From assembly GCF_900116685.1 (NCBI RefSeq), contig NZ_FPBL01000003.1:124001-188000 (forward strand): a DNA stretch of 64,000 bases, in the 5' to 3' direction. The translations under genes and the position numbers were made by a program. Positions 37,343-46,594 of this stretch are shown here, in pieces. How positions within the stretch are numbered: position 1 is the first letter of the stretch; every line of letters starts with the position of its first letter. The stretch comes from Nitrosomonas eutropha (GTDB lineage Bacteria > Pseudomonadota > Gammaproteobacteria > Burkholderiales > Nitrosomonadaceae). Below the pieces are notes generated by a model, which was not told the DNA's origin, did no database searches, and worked only from the letters and a program-made list of their open reading frames with translations.

Positions 37343-38575
37343 CTAATCCCGGCCAACTGACCACTTACGGAGAAAGCGGCGAATTTTGGATTTTAATCCC
37401 CATTTTTCAATAAAATCTCCCCCTAACTGGGAAAGTGTGTTGAATCCGCGCAGAGCGTAAGCAAGTGCACCCAGCGGGAACTTTCTTGGAACCAGATGAA
37501 AATTTTGCTCTACCCGATACATGTTAGACAAACTTCTTTTTCTTTCATTGTCTCCATACAGAAAATCCAGCCGGGTGATTCCACGATTAATCAGATCACG
37601 AATCCGATAGATTTGTACAATCGTACCAACAGATTTATCTCCCCAAGCGGGGTCATAGCCAGTCTGTTCCGCATAATAGGTCTCGCCATAAATGTAACCA
37701 TGCTGGAAAGCAACCGACTCCTGATTACAAATTAGAAGATAACTCTGAAACCAGCCATTTTCCGCAGCAGTTGTAAGAATACGACATGTTTCAATATCGT
37801 TTCGAATACCAAGACCAAGTAAATTGTGCTGGTAAGTCTTATCGGATACCTGTTGAGCCAGGGGTAAAAATTCTGATATATCTTCAAGCGTAGTAAATAT
37901 ACGGTGACTGATTGTGATTTCAGGATCTTGTTCAAGACGGCGCAAAACACGCCGCACTTCTTTACGGGTTCCATATCCCAGATTCTGAATATATTCATCA
38001 AAGTTTTTGGGTAATACAATCAGCCGCCTGTGATAAGCCTGTCCTGAAGGGATCAGCTGATATTTCTTTTGTAGATTAGTATTATTCTGGAGAAACCCAC
38101 CAAACGAGGAATCAAGTTCCACGCCTAGCGCAAATAAAGTCTCTCGTTTCTGAAGAATTTTCCATAAATAATCAAGAAGATTAAGAAAAACATCCTCTGT
38201 TTTTACCTCATCAGAGAATAAAGGGCCTGCTGTAATGCTATAACGGCGAATTCGGTATTCCCAGAGCGAAATACCAAACAATTCAAAACTCAAAGATGAT
38301 GGATGTACGAAAAATGGAGCATACCCGGATAACGAGCCATCCTGTGCAAAACACAAAAAGATCTTGACTGATTTGTCATGGCTACATTTGGTATAAAGCC
38401 AATCTGGGTCATGATCCATAACTGCAGCGGAGTGATGCTGAATCAAATCTTTAATAGCCAACAAGGCTTGGGTTCGCGCTACGGTATCGAGTTGATCCAG
38501 ATCTTGCCATTCCCAGTCATCATCGAGTTGCGGTGTGCTATGTAATTCTGGAAGGGATGCATTTTGCAGAAACAT
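37343..38575 (-). CDS. FemAB/CelD-like GNAT acyltransferase (Acetyltransf_6 type)
   Basis: A 410-residue protein with the double-GNAT-like layout of FemAB/CelD proteins. The diagnostic C-terminal part reads VAFQHGYIYGETYYAEQTGY and DPAWGDKSVGTIVQIYRIRD, then ITRLDFLYGDNERKRSL. YGTRKEVRRVLRRLEQDPE in the middle corresponds to the helix preceding the second GNAT fold. Related proteins transfer aminoacyl or acyl groups to cell-wall or polysaccharide amines. It is 30 bases downstream of a similar gene. No close relationship to FemX in aminoacyl-tRNA use can be shown. Confidence 0.72.
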   Translation of the reverse strand: MFLQNASLPELHSTPQLDDDWEWQDLDQLDTVARTQALLAIKDLIQHHSAAVMDHDPDWLYTKCSHDKSVKIFLCFAQDGSLSGYAPFFVHPSSLSFELFGISLWEYRIRRYSITAGPLFSDEVKTEDVFLNLLDYLWKILQKRETLFALGVELDSSFGGFLQNNTNLQKKYQLIPSGQAYHRRLIVLPKNFDEYIQNLGYGTRKEVRRVLRRLEQDPEITISHRIFTTLEDISEFLPLAQQVSDKTYQHNLLGLGIRNDIETCRILTTAAENGWFQSYLLICNQESVAFQHGYIYGETYYAEQTGYDPAWGDKSVGTIVQIYRIRDLINRGITRLDFLYGDNERKRSLSNMYRVEQNFHLVPRKFPLGALAYALRGFNTLSQLGGDFIEKWGLKSKIRRFLRKWSVGRD

Positions 38576-38605
38576 AAATCTTCAGGGTAAATAAATAATG
38601 CGGTC

Positions 38606-39544
38606 TTATGCGGTCGATCGAAGTATTTTTTTGATATAGGCTTTCAACTTCAGTTTCTCCAGCACCTGGACGATACCGCGCGATAATCCATCACTGCCAG
38701 TATGTAATGCCACTTTGATCAGGTTGCGCCAGGTACGCCGAAAATAATAAATATCCGCACAATATTGTGCATTAGTTGCAAAGAATGCCTTATGCGCGCC
38801 TTCTCCCTCAGTGAAATCAAAGATCTTTACGTGATCCGCTGCAAATAGACATTGCAAGGCATAGTACTGAAGCAAAGTTCCGGGTGACCAGCGCTGGTAC
38901 TCCGGGTCATGGCCCACGTATTCGTAGAGAGCAATCCCGTCATGCACCGGACAATAAATATAGGCAATCGGCTTTTCCAGATAAAAAAGAATGTAGCCGC
39001 GCACGTTATCCTTTGCGGTAAGCTCCAGCATATTTTCCTGGAATTGCTGATCGGAAGGCAAGCCGCAGTCAAGCAATCTTTCCTGGTAAGTTTTCAGTGA
39101 AACTTCCATTGCCAGTTTATGGAATGCGTGCATCTCTTCCGGTTTACGATACTCCCTCCAGTCGATCTCCCCGCCTGAAAATTCCGCAAACTTTTTTATT
39201 TTCCGCAACAGCGTATTTCTGGATTTGGCAGAGAATTTCTTCAGGTAATTTTCAAAGCCGCTATCAAGCACAACCCAGTAACGCTGGTAGCTTGAAGGAA
39301 TATACCGGATCGCGTGCGGCAATATGTTTAGTCTTGATAAAGAAGATTCTATCGGGTGAGAGCGTGTCACCACCACATCAATAGAGTTTCTAAAAAACTC
39401 TGAGAGCTCTGCTGGCGCAACCGGATGGGCCGGAAGTTCAGTAAAATGCGTTTTCAGTACACAGGCACTCAGTGGCCAGGTAAGAAGCCTGATTTCCCCC
39501 AAGCGCACGGTAAAATTTATTGATTGCCTGAACCATTTCTCCAT
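38606..39544 (-). CDS. FemAB/CelD-like GNAT acyltransferase (Acetyltransf_6 type)
   Basis: A 312-residue protein of the same broad family as its neighbour but clearly divergent. Visible are KKFSAKSRNTLLRKIKKFAE, EKPIAYIYCPVHDGIALYEY and VGHDPEYQRWSPGTLLQYYA, followed by HVKIFDFTEGEGAHKAFFAT, the conserved second-GNAT region. I chose the ATG at 39542-39544 because it overlaps the stop of the deacetylase gene (TGATG), implying coupling. A further 21 codons upstream would run inside the deacetylase gene. Its hydrophobic C-terminal tail is short and basic. Confidence 0.75.
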   Translation of the reverse strand: MEKWFRQSINFTVRLGEIRLLTWPLSACVLKTHFTELPAHPVAPAELSEFFRNSIDVVVTRSHPIESSLSRLNILPHAIRYIPSSYQRYWVVLDSGFENYLKKFSAKSRNTLLRKIKKFAEFSGGEIDWREYRKPEEMHAFHKLAMEVSLKTYQERLLDCGLPSDQQFQENMLELTAKDNVRGYILFYLEKPIAYIYCPVHDGIALYEYVGHDPEYQRWSPGTLLQYYALQCLFAADHVKIFDFTEGEGAHKAFFATNAQYCADIYYFRRTWRNLIKVALHTGSDGLSRGIVQVLEKLKLKAYIKKILRSTA

Positions 39545-40536
39545 CAGAAAAACCTTGAATAAGCCTGCTCGGCATAACGTCTGATTGTATGGTGCGGACG
39601 GGAGCACAAAATTTTTGTTGGCTTTATTTCAGGAATTGTCGCCGGATCAAGCTCAGAAAATAGAGCAGTTCTGAACTTATCGGTGTGATCAGACAGAAAT
39701 TCACATAAACGATTAAAGCGGTTGATATTCAGTCTGTCTGGAGAACTCAATCTGCCAGCGCTTCTACCTTTGATCAGCTCAAAACTATGCAAGACAACCA
39801 CAAATGAGAACCAACCTTGTTGCCAGGCATCCAACAACGCCGTTTTCATTTCTTCAGCTGAACATGCTGCCAGCTGTGCATGTCGTTGATGCCCAGGATA
39901 ATCCTGGAAAAAGGCGATCGGCAGTTCCCATATACCTTCAAGCCTGAGTGGCTGCAACAGTTGCTCATCCAGATCAATCTTGCAGTCTTCACCCAAATAG
40001 CAGGGGTTATAACTGGAATCAAACAACAGCTCGTTTTGTGCTACAGCGCGTAACGTATCCCGATTAGCACCATAACTTCCGGCTCGGAAGGCGTGCAGCT
40101 TCTTTACACCCACTGCCTGAAGGCTGCGTATTCCCTTTGCAATTAAAGCCCTCTGTTCGTCTAAAGTGAATTGATGCATGTATTGCCTGAAGTGGGAAGG
40201 AATAGTCGGGTCATGAATTTCACTGAGCCATTCAGTATGCAGGTGTAGCTGGACTTCCTGGTTATTACGTTGAATCAAATCAACCATGTCAGCAAGATGA
40301 TTGCTACCAGCCCGATCAGCAAACAGTGGCTCCAGAAAATAAGTAGCTTTTAATCCGTACCGATCCAGCTGCTCGAGTTGATAAGGCAGCCCGAATTCAC
40401 CTTCAGATGTTTTGCCATAAAAGCATGCGGCAATTTCTTCATTAAATGTTATTTTATCCAGTGACAGGGCACGTACTGGCCAACCCTCGGAATAAGGCCA
40501 TAGCTCAGTATCAACGGTGAGATAGACATTCAACAT
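39544..40536 (-). CDS. Polysaccharide deacetylase-like protein
   Basis: A 330-residue protein of the NodB/CE4-like barrel family. Near the N-terminus is the metal-type motif LTVDTELWPYSEG (in place of the classical DDG). HLHTEWLSEIHDP provides the paired His motif, and FRAGSYGANRDTL the conserved Arg/Ala/Gly segment. The C-terminal VVLHSFELI holds the last conserved His. It is cytosolic (no signal peptide). It is translationally coupled to the following acyltransferase, and removal of an acetyl group followed by addition of another acyl group is an attractive joint role (inference). It is distinct from the DUF3473 deacetylase at 47671-48510. Confidence 0.78.
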   Translation of the reverse strand: MLNVYLTVDTELWPYSEGWPVRALSLDKITFNEEIAACFYGKTSEGEFGLPYQLEQLDRYGLKATYFLEPLFADRAGSNHLADMVDLIQRNNQEVQLHLHTEWLSEIHDPTIPSHFRQYMHQFTLDEQRALIAKGIRSLQAVGVKKLHAFRAGSYGANRDTLRAVAQNELLFDSSYNPCYLGEDCKIDLDEQLLQPLRLEGIWELPIAFFQDYPGHQRHAQLAACSAEEMKTALLDAWQQGWFSFVVVLHSFELIKGRSAGRLSSPDRLNINRFNRLCEFLSDHTDKFRTALFSELDPATIPEIKPTKILCSRPHHTIRRYAEQAYSRFF

Positions 40537-40586
40537 TGAACTATCCTGCTTCCCAGTCGAGAGTCCTATATTTTATTGAACCAATA

Positions 40587-42521
40587 TCAGGCAACTTTTC
40601 TATCCTGCCTGGTATATGACACATTTCCCATATTGAGTGTATTGCGCAAAAAAGCTTCAAACATTAGCAACGTCCAGATAGGGGCACTGTAATCTCGTCT
40701 GCCGGATTGATGTTGATCTAGCATTTTTTTGACGAACGCCATATCAAAAATTCCTGTATCCGCCAACGTATTGCCAAGCAATGCTGCACGTACACGTTCA
40801 CGCAACGGGCCACGAAACCAGCTGGCTAGCGGTACGGCAAACCCCATCTTGTTCCGATAAAGCACTTCATGCGGTAAATACGGCTCCAGCGACTTTTTCA
40901 GAATGTACTTTCCTTCCTGCTGGCGTAATTTCATAGAGGTGGGCAATCCCGAAACCCATTCGACCAGTTCATGATCCAGCAGCGGGACGCGCACCTCCAG
41001 TGAATGCGCCATGCTGGCACGATCCACTTTAGTCAGGATATCGCCTACAAGATAGGTTTTCATATCCAGATACTGAATTAGTGACAAGGGATCCTGTGTC
41101 GGGCTTTTATCCGCATAACCACGCAGTACTTCAACCGCCTGATAACCCCGCAGGCTATGGTGAAAATCCGGAGAAAACAACTGCCTGCGCAGCTTATTGT
41201 CCAGAATGGATACACTGTGAAAATAGCCTTCCACAGAATCGCGCGCAAGCGATTCAAATGTGGTTTTGGCACGCAAAAACTTCGGTGCCCAGTCCGCCTT
41301 GGGATAAATATTACCCAACAGGCCGAACAAGGGTTTTCGTAATCCTAATGGTAATTTGGAACGCAACCGTTCTTCTATCATATGCCAGCGATAGCGGCGA
41401 TAACCAGCAAAATTCTCATCACCGCCATCTCCTGAAAGGGCTACCGTCACCTGTTTTCTGGCCAGCTCACACACACGGTAAGTCGGGATGGCGGAACTAT
41501 CGGCAAACGGTTCATCGTACAACGCAGCCAACCGGTCAATGAGATCAAAATCATCCTGTTTGACCTGCTCGGTAAAATGTTGAGTCTGGTAGCGATCCGC
41601 AACCAGACGAGCATAATCTGATTCATCAAAAGCAGGATCAGCAAAAGAAATCGAACAGGTATTGACAGACTCCTTCATCAAGCCGCCCATCATCGCCACG
41701 ACGGCGCTGGAATCCACTCCACCGGAAAGAAATGCGCCCAGTGGCACTTCGCTCATAAGGTGACTGTCTACTGCATTTCGTAACCGGACAATCAGCTCTT
41801 CTGCTGCTTCTTGTTCACTCAATGCGCCATGTGATGCAAACGGTATATCCCAGTATTCGTGCGGCTGTATAGCCTGTTGCCCGCGACGCAATAATAATGA
41901 ATATCCGGGATTCAACTTGAACGTGTTTTTAAAAATAGTTTTCGGCTCGGGGATATAACCGTAGGCAAAATAATCTTCTATCGCCTGATGATCCAGTGTT
42001 TTGTCAAAATCTGGGTGAACCAGTAATGCTTTGAGTTCCGAGGCAAACAGAAACAATCCGTTATCCAACAAGGTATAGTAAAACGGCTTGATGCCCAGCC
42101 GATCACGTGCCATAAATAGCGTTTGCTGATTACGATCCCATGCGCCAAAGGCAAACATCCCGCTAAAGCGTTCAACACAGTGTTCGCCCCACTCCTCCCA
42201 GGCGTGCACAATTACCTCGGTATCGCAATGCGTACGAAATTGATGTCCCAAAGCGGTTAACTCACTGACCAGCTTCTGGAAATTATAGATTTCGCCATTG
42301 AATATGACGACCACACTGCCATCTTCATTGAATAAGGGTTGTTGACCACTGGATACATCCATAATCGACAAACGGCGATGCCCCAATCCAACACCGGGCT
42401 CAACATGCATTTCTCCCTCATCCGGCCCACGGTGTGTCAGCGTCTGATTCATACAATGAAGCAGATTACGATCAATCTCACTCCCGCCGCGCGTATCAAA
42501 TACTCCCGTTATGCCACACAT
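40587..42521 (-). CDS. XrtA/PEP-CTERM system amidotransferase (asparagine synthase family)
   Basis: A 644-residue class II amidotransferase with an intact glutaminase: Cys2 (MCGITG), Arg50 (GHRRLSIMD), Asn75/Gly76/Glu77 (FNGEIYN) and Asp100 (HCDTEV). The synthetase PP-loop is FLSGGVDSSAV (SGGVDS 266-271). Length and gene position (next to a glycosyltransferase and exosortase A) fit the XrtA-associated amidotransferase family. It would convert a carboxylate of a sugar (for example a uronic acid) or an amino acid to an amide using glutamine. It contrasts with the two Cys-less relatives upstream. It is followed by the deacetylase gene after 50 bases. Confidence 0.92.
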   Translation of the reverse strand: MCGITGVFDTRGGSEIDRNLLHCMNQTLTHRGPDEGEMHVEPGVGLGHRRLSIMDVSSGQQPLFNEDGSVVVIFNGEIYNFQKLVSELTALGHQFRTHCDTEVIVHAWEEWGEHCVERFSGMFAFGAWDRNQQTLFMARDRLGIKPFYYTLLDNGLFLFASELKALLVHPDFDKTLDHQAIEDYFAYGYIPEPKTIFKNTFKLNPGYSLLLRRGQQAIQPHEYWDIPFASHGALSEQEAAEELIVRLRNAVDSHLMSEVPLGAFLSGGVDSSAVVAMMGGLMKESVNTCSISFADPAFDESDYARLVADRYQTQHFTEQVKQDDFDLIDRLAALYDEPFADSSAIPTYRVCELARKQVTVALSGDGGDENFAGYRRYRWHMIEERLRSKLPLGLRKPLFGLLGNIYPKADWAPKFLRAKTTFESLARDSVEGYFHSVSILDNKLRRQLFSPDFHHSLRGYQAVEVLRGYADKSPTQDPLSLIQYLDMKTYLVGDILTKVDRASMAHSLEVRVPLLDHELVEWVSGLPTSMKLRQQEGKYILKKSLEPYLPHEVLYRNKMGFAVPLASWFRGPLRERVRAALLGNTLADTGIFDMAFVKKMLDQHQSGRRDYSAPIWTLLMFEAFLRNTLNMGNVSYTRQDRKVA

Positions 42522-42553
42522 ATTCCTATCCAGTCAGTTGATCTTTTCAATCT

Positions 42554-43723
42554 TTAATTGTGCGCAGCATTATGACCCAATACCCGATCATACACTGCAA
42601 GATAGCCATTCGTCATGGCATGCATACTGAATTGCTGCTCAATAATTTCGCGTGCACGGCGCCCGTGCCTGCGCGCCATTGCATCATCCTGATAATATTT
42701 ATCAATTACTTGAGCCAGAGCGGCAGGATCCTCTGGGGGGACCAGGCAGCCAGTTTCTCCCTCCAAAACCAGTTCGGTATTACCACCTACCCGGGTCGCC
42801 ACGACTGGCAAGCCGCTTGCCATGGCTTCCAGTATGGTATTGGAAATACCTTCTGCCAGCGAAGGGAGCACAAACAGATCCATCGCCTGCATCAATTGAG
42901 AGATATCCGAACGCTCTCCCGGAAGCCAGGCAAACTGTTCAACCCCGGCTGAGTGCAGCATAGCTTCACACTGTGGTTTCGCAATACCATCTCCTATGAT
43001 CACAAGTCGCAACGGCCTACCTGTTACAGGTATTTTTTCACGCAATAATAAGAAAGCCTTCACCAGAGCCGGGAAATCCTTAACTTCTACCATCCTGCCA
43101 ACACCACCTACAACAAACGGTCTCCCATCAAAAAAACTGGAAGGAAACGCTTCAATTGGCAGGGTGTTATCGGGATGGAAACGTAAGTGTTCCACGCCGT
43201 TATAAATCTGGCGCACTCGTGCTGGCGACACATGCACCGTATCAATCAACCAGCGCTCCAAATCTTTGCTGACAGCAATAAAATGATGAACAAACGGGCG
43301 AATTGTCTTACGCAGCAGATTGTATTTCCAGTTCTTGCCATCAAGATCAAAGATATCGCGCCCATGTTCTCCGTGTATTCGTGCCTTCACACCCGCTACA
43401 GCTGCCACCACCTGGGCCTCCATCGCTGCAAGATTGCGCGTATGTACAATATCTGGATTGAGTCGCCTGAATATCCGGTAAAGTTCTCCATAGATACTGA
43501 AATCATTGCCCTCGCGTTTGTTCAGCGCAACAATCTCGACATCATTCCGATTAAGTCGCTTATGAAATTCTGAAAATCCTTTGAGGCAAATAATGGTATG
43601 GCGGTAACGGTTCTCAGGAATATGATTGATCAGATTCACTAAACCATTTTCCAGTCCGCCTACGCCAAAATGAAAAATTACATGCGCGATTAACGGAGGG
43701 TGCGGTGTTCTTTCGAGTCTCAC
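42554..43723 (-). CDS. XrtA-system family 4 glycosyltransferase (TIGR03088 type)
   Basis: A 389-residue GT-B enzyme. The N-terminal Rossmann half has PPLIAHVIFHFGVGGLENGL followed by VNLINHIPENRYRHTIICL. The C-terminal half has GVGRMVEVKDFPALVKAF and the nucleotide-binding VLPSLAEGISNTILEAMASG with the EX7E pair. The GGLENG start is typical of the glycosyltransferase paired with exosortase A. The start is a GTG at 43721-43723, 5 bases after the xrtA stop, so it is tightly coupled to it. It adds a sugar to the lipid-linked repeat in the cytosol. Confidence 0.9.
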   Translation of the reverse strand: MRLERTPHPPLIAHVIFHFGVGGLENGLVNLINHIPENRYRHTIICLKGFSEFHKRLNRNDVEIVALNKREGNDFSIYGELYRIFRRLNPDIVHTRNLAAMEAQVVAAVAGVKARIHGEHGRDIFDLDGKNWKYNLLRKTIRPFVHHFIAVSKDLERWLIDTVHVSPARVRQIYNGVEHLRFHPDNTLPIEAFPSSFFDGRPFVVGGVGRMVEVKDFPALVKAFLLLREKIPVTGRPLRLVIIGDGIAKPQCEAMLHSAGVEQFAWLPGERSDISQLMQAMDLFVLPSLAEGISNTILEAMASGLPVVATRVGGNTELVLEGETGCLVPPEDPAALAQVIDKYYQDDAMARRHGRRAREIIEQQFSMHAMTNGYLAVYDRVLGHNAAHN

Positions 43724-43728
43724 TTCAC

Positions 43729-45309
43729 TCAGTCGTGTCTGCCGTAAACAGCCAGAAGCCTCTCGGTAATTATCAGCTGCATATCGACGACAAACTCGCG
43801 CAACACCGATGCGGCCTCTTCTGGATCATGTTCATAAGCAGCAGCGACAATAATTTCTGCGCCGTCATCTCCTTTCCCCAGAATCTGGTTCATGGCTTGT
43901 ATTGCCTTGCCCAAATAAGGATTGGCTGTTTCCTGGTCGATCAGCCAGTACCATCTCCATACCAATAACCGGCTTGTTGCCGCATGCAGCAGATCCTGAT
44001 TGACAGACAGCTCAGTAGTACCTAACGATAATTTTCTCTCATTCTCGCCTACATTGCGCCACCCATTACTCAGATCGGTAACCAGCGTATTGCTGGAGCT
44101 AATTAATTTACCTTCCTGCTGTTGATTGCGGTAATAAGTTACATAGAGGCTGACACGCTGATTTTTATGATGGAAATAACCGATAAACTGCTTCGGAGAG
44201 CCGGTGTATCGCGGCACCCAATTAGAGGGCTGAATTGAATCAGTTTCCCATTTACCAGATGGATCTGCGATGCTGATTTCAGGCGCTTGCTGCAGACCAG
44301 ATCCGTTATTTAAATAATTCATATACATTGGCCAGATCGCGGCCATTGCCACAACCAATCCGGCCATACCCAGCGTTGATTTAACAGGAGTAGAAGGAGG
44401 TCTCTGGTCAGCTGAGGAAGAATTTTCGACTGATACGACTTCATCAAGGTGATCCTCTCGCCAGAAGGAACCAATCCAGAACAGCAGCAACATGACCAGG
44501 CCAAAGAAAATCCAGCCATATATCAGATGGTCGACGCCGACCGCCAGTCGCATATCACTCAGATGACCGGTCATGACGATCAGGTAGGCACGCAGCCCAT
44601 TAGCAATGATCGGCACCACGATAGAAAAAGCAATGAATATCAGTCGTCTGCTGAGGCTATGGTAAGTCAGATAAGCGTAGAGCGTCCCCAATGTTACCGA
44701 GGCAATTAAATAACGCACGCCACTACAAGCCTCTACTACCGACCAGTTACCACTGGGAATACTGAAGAAACTCCCTTCACGATACACCGGGATACCGGAT
44801 GCCTGCAGCGCACTGACAGTGAAATCAGCAGTAAAATCTATTAATGGCGGGATGAGTGCTTCACCAAACGGAACAGCGAACAGAAGATAGACAAGTGGAA
44901 AAATAATAGTATTAAAAGCCTGAAAGCCAAGCATAGCCCATACGATCGCCGGCATCATCGCTACCAGGGCATACTGTTCTATTACCTGAACACTCGCAGC
45001 CGAGGCCAGCAACCAGCCCAACCCTAACCCGACCAATACCAGCAGTGGCATATAATCAGGATGAAACTTAACTGTAGCCAGTACTACACGCCTTTTCCAG
45101 ATCATATAGATACTGAAGGGGGCAATCAGAAAACCATGCGCATAAGTTTCAGATCTGTTCCAGATAGTCACAATTGATTCAATAGTCTCGTGGTAAATAC
45201 CGAGGACCAAAGCAATCACCAGCAATGTAATTAATATTGCCTCTCTGCGCCCGTTTATGGTGTTGCTGCTTAGCGCGGTATTTCGTAACTGTACCTGTGT
45301 TGTACCCAT
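43729..45309 (-). CDS. xrtA: Exosortase A fused to an EpsI-type domain
   Basis: A 526-residue inner-membrane protein. Residues 1-285 are the exosortase: about eight helices and the catalytic triad Cys195 (VEACSGVRYL), Arg240 (NGLRAYLIV) and His261 (VDHLIYGW). After a polar linker and one helix (about 310-333), residues 340-526 form an EpsI-like periplasmic domain, with LYVTYYRNQQQEGKLISS and LLVWRWYWLIDQETANPY. XrtA cleaves C-terminal PEP-CTERM tags of exported proteins, and EpsI-type domains belong to the exopolysaccharide side of the system. The fusion is common for exosortase A. It is flanked by the two XrtA glycosyltransferases. Confidence 0.95.
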   Translation of the reverse strand: MGTTQVQLRNTALSSNTINGRREAILITLLVIALVLGIYHETIESIVTIWNRSETYAHGFLIAPFSIYMIWKRRVVLATVKFHPDYMPLLVLVGLGLGWLLASAASVQVIEQYALVAMMPAIVWAMLGFQAFNTIIFPLVYLLFAVPFGEALIPPLIDFTADFTVSALQASGIPVYREGSFFSIPSGNWSVVEACSGVRYLIASVTLGTLYAYLTYHSLSRRLIFIAFSIVVPIIANGLRAYLIVMTGHLSDMRLAVGVDHLIYGWIFFGLVMLLLFWIGSFWREDHLDEVVSVENSSSADQRPPSTPVKSTLGMAGLVVAMAAIWPMYMNYLNNGSGLQQAPEISIADPSGKWETDSIQPSNWVPRYTGSPKQFIGYFHHKNQRVSLYVTYYRNQQQEGKLISSSNTLVTDLSNGWRNVGENERKLSLGTTELSVNQDLLHAATSRLLVWRWYWLIDQETANPYLGKAIQAMNQILGKGDDGAEIIVAAAYEHDPEEAASVLREFVVDMQLIITERLLAVYGRHD

Positions 45310-45377
45310 AGCAGAACTGTCAGTTAAAATGACTTGTTGTTATCGCTTAATTGATGAATGTGAACGGCTTATTCTCT

Positions 45378-46589
45378 TTAAACCTTAGCCAGGATAGAAG
45401 GCTGCAAGAGTGCATCAATCTGTGACAAATTAGCTGACCAGGTGTAGTCTCGCAAAACCCGGTTCCGGGCAGCCTGCCCCATAGTCACCTGATCGTCAGA
45501 ATCAAGAAGAAAAAGAACCCGGTCAGCAAAATCTCCGGCTTCTCCGGCCACCACCAGTTCTTTCCCCGGTGTGGCGTGAATTCCCTCCATTGCCTGCATA
45601 GAAACAACCACCAGTTTTTGCATGGCCATTGCCTCCAGTACCTTGTTCTGGATACCCCGCGCAATCCGCAAGGGGGCCACTGCTACTGCGGCATGCATAA
45701 GATAAGGGCGAATATCTTCAACTGCCCCGGTCACATGAATGCTGGGTAGATTTGTCAGCATCTGTACTTGTCTGGCTGGTTTGGCACCCACGATATAAAA
45801 ATCAACATCCGGTAATTTTGCATGAATAGCAGGAAATACTGAATTTGCGAACCAGCTTACCGCATCGACATTAGCCCAGTAATCCATTGCGCCGGTAAAA
45901 ACCAACACTCTTTTCCCAGCCGGATAAGGATTGGGATAATCACGTGCGGGAGAGAAAAAGTCAGTATCAACACCATTATTGAAAAAGGTTGTTTTATTCG
46001 CTGCATCAGGCGCAAGCTGCCTGAATAACTCAGCCTCTTTCTTTGAAACAAAAGTTGCGCTGCTGAACTCTCCTGCCACCTTCTTTTCGTAATCAAGCAA
46101 ACGTTTTGATTCTCGGTGATAAATCCAGTTGAAGGGCCAGGGTTTTGATAGCGCATACTGCCGCCATTTATCCGAATCCACATCAACAAAGTCGATGATG
46201 CGACGATGATCAGATAAATGTTCAACGTACTGCGCCATCGCAGAAGAGAAAACCACAATATTCTGTATGGATTCAGTATGTGATATCGCTTTAACCCACT
46301 GCATCAGTTGCGTATTACGATAATAAGCCAGCGTCAGTGGATCATTTCCAGACAATGCCAGCAGACTTTTTATTTTGGCTGGCAGTGGATCCAGTCTGAC
46401 AACGCATACATCCTGACAATAATTTCGAACTTCCCCCTCGTATTGCCAATCCTCATCATTATCAATAAATGTTCCCAGATATACACGATAGCGTTTGCTC
46501 AGGTGTTGCAAAAGATGAAAGGAACGTATTTTGTCTCCCTTATTGGGTGGATAAGGGATTCGGTGTGTCAGGTAAAGCAGTCCTTGCAT
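45378..46589 (-). CDS. XrtA-system glycosyltransferase (TIGR03087 type)
   Basis: A 403-residue GT-B glycosyltransferase. The beginning LLYLTHRIPYPPNKGDKIRS and the DFVDVDSDKWRQYA segment are characteristic of the exosortase-locus GT1 family protein. The C-terminal nucleotide-sugar domain has VLVFTGAMDYWANVDAVSWF, FYIVGAKPARQV and APLRIARGIQNKVLEAMAMQ. AAGGAAG precedes the ATG. The FemAB-like gene ends 5 bases upstream, so these genes are one transcript. Confidence 0.92.
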   Translation of the reverse strand: MQGLLYLTHRIPYPPNKGDKIRSFHLLQHLSKRYRVYLGTFIDNDEDWQYEGEVRNYCQDVCVVRLDPLPAKIKSLLALSGNDPLTLAYYRNTQLMQWVKAISHTESIQNIVVFSSAMAQYVEHLSDHRRIIDFVDVDSDKWRQYALSKPWPFNWIYHRESKRLLDYEKKVAGEFSSATFVSKKEAELFRQLAPDAANKTTFFNNGVDTDFFSPARDYPNPYPAGKRVLVFTGAMDYWANVDAVSWFANSVFPAIHAKLPDVDFYIVGAKPARQVQMLTNLPSIHVTGAVEDIRPYLMHAAVAVAPLRIARGIQNKVLEAMAMQKLVVVSMQAMEGIHATPGKELVVAGEAGDFADRVLFLLDSDDQVTMGQAARNRVLRDYTWSANLSQIDALLQPSILAKV

Positions 46590-46594
46590 CTTCC

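Noticed and set aside
39545..39607. Upstream extension of the acyltransferase frame inside the deacetylase gene
   Set aside because: The ATG at 39542-39544 overlaps the deacetylase stop as a coupled start; the extension has no family similarity.
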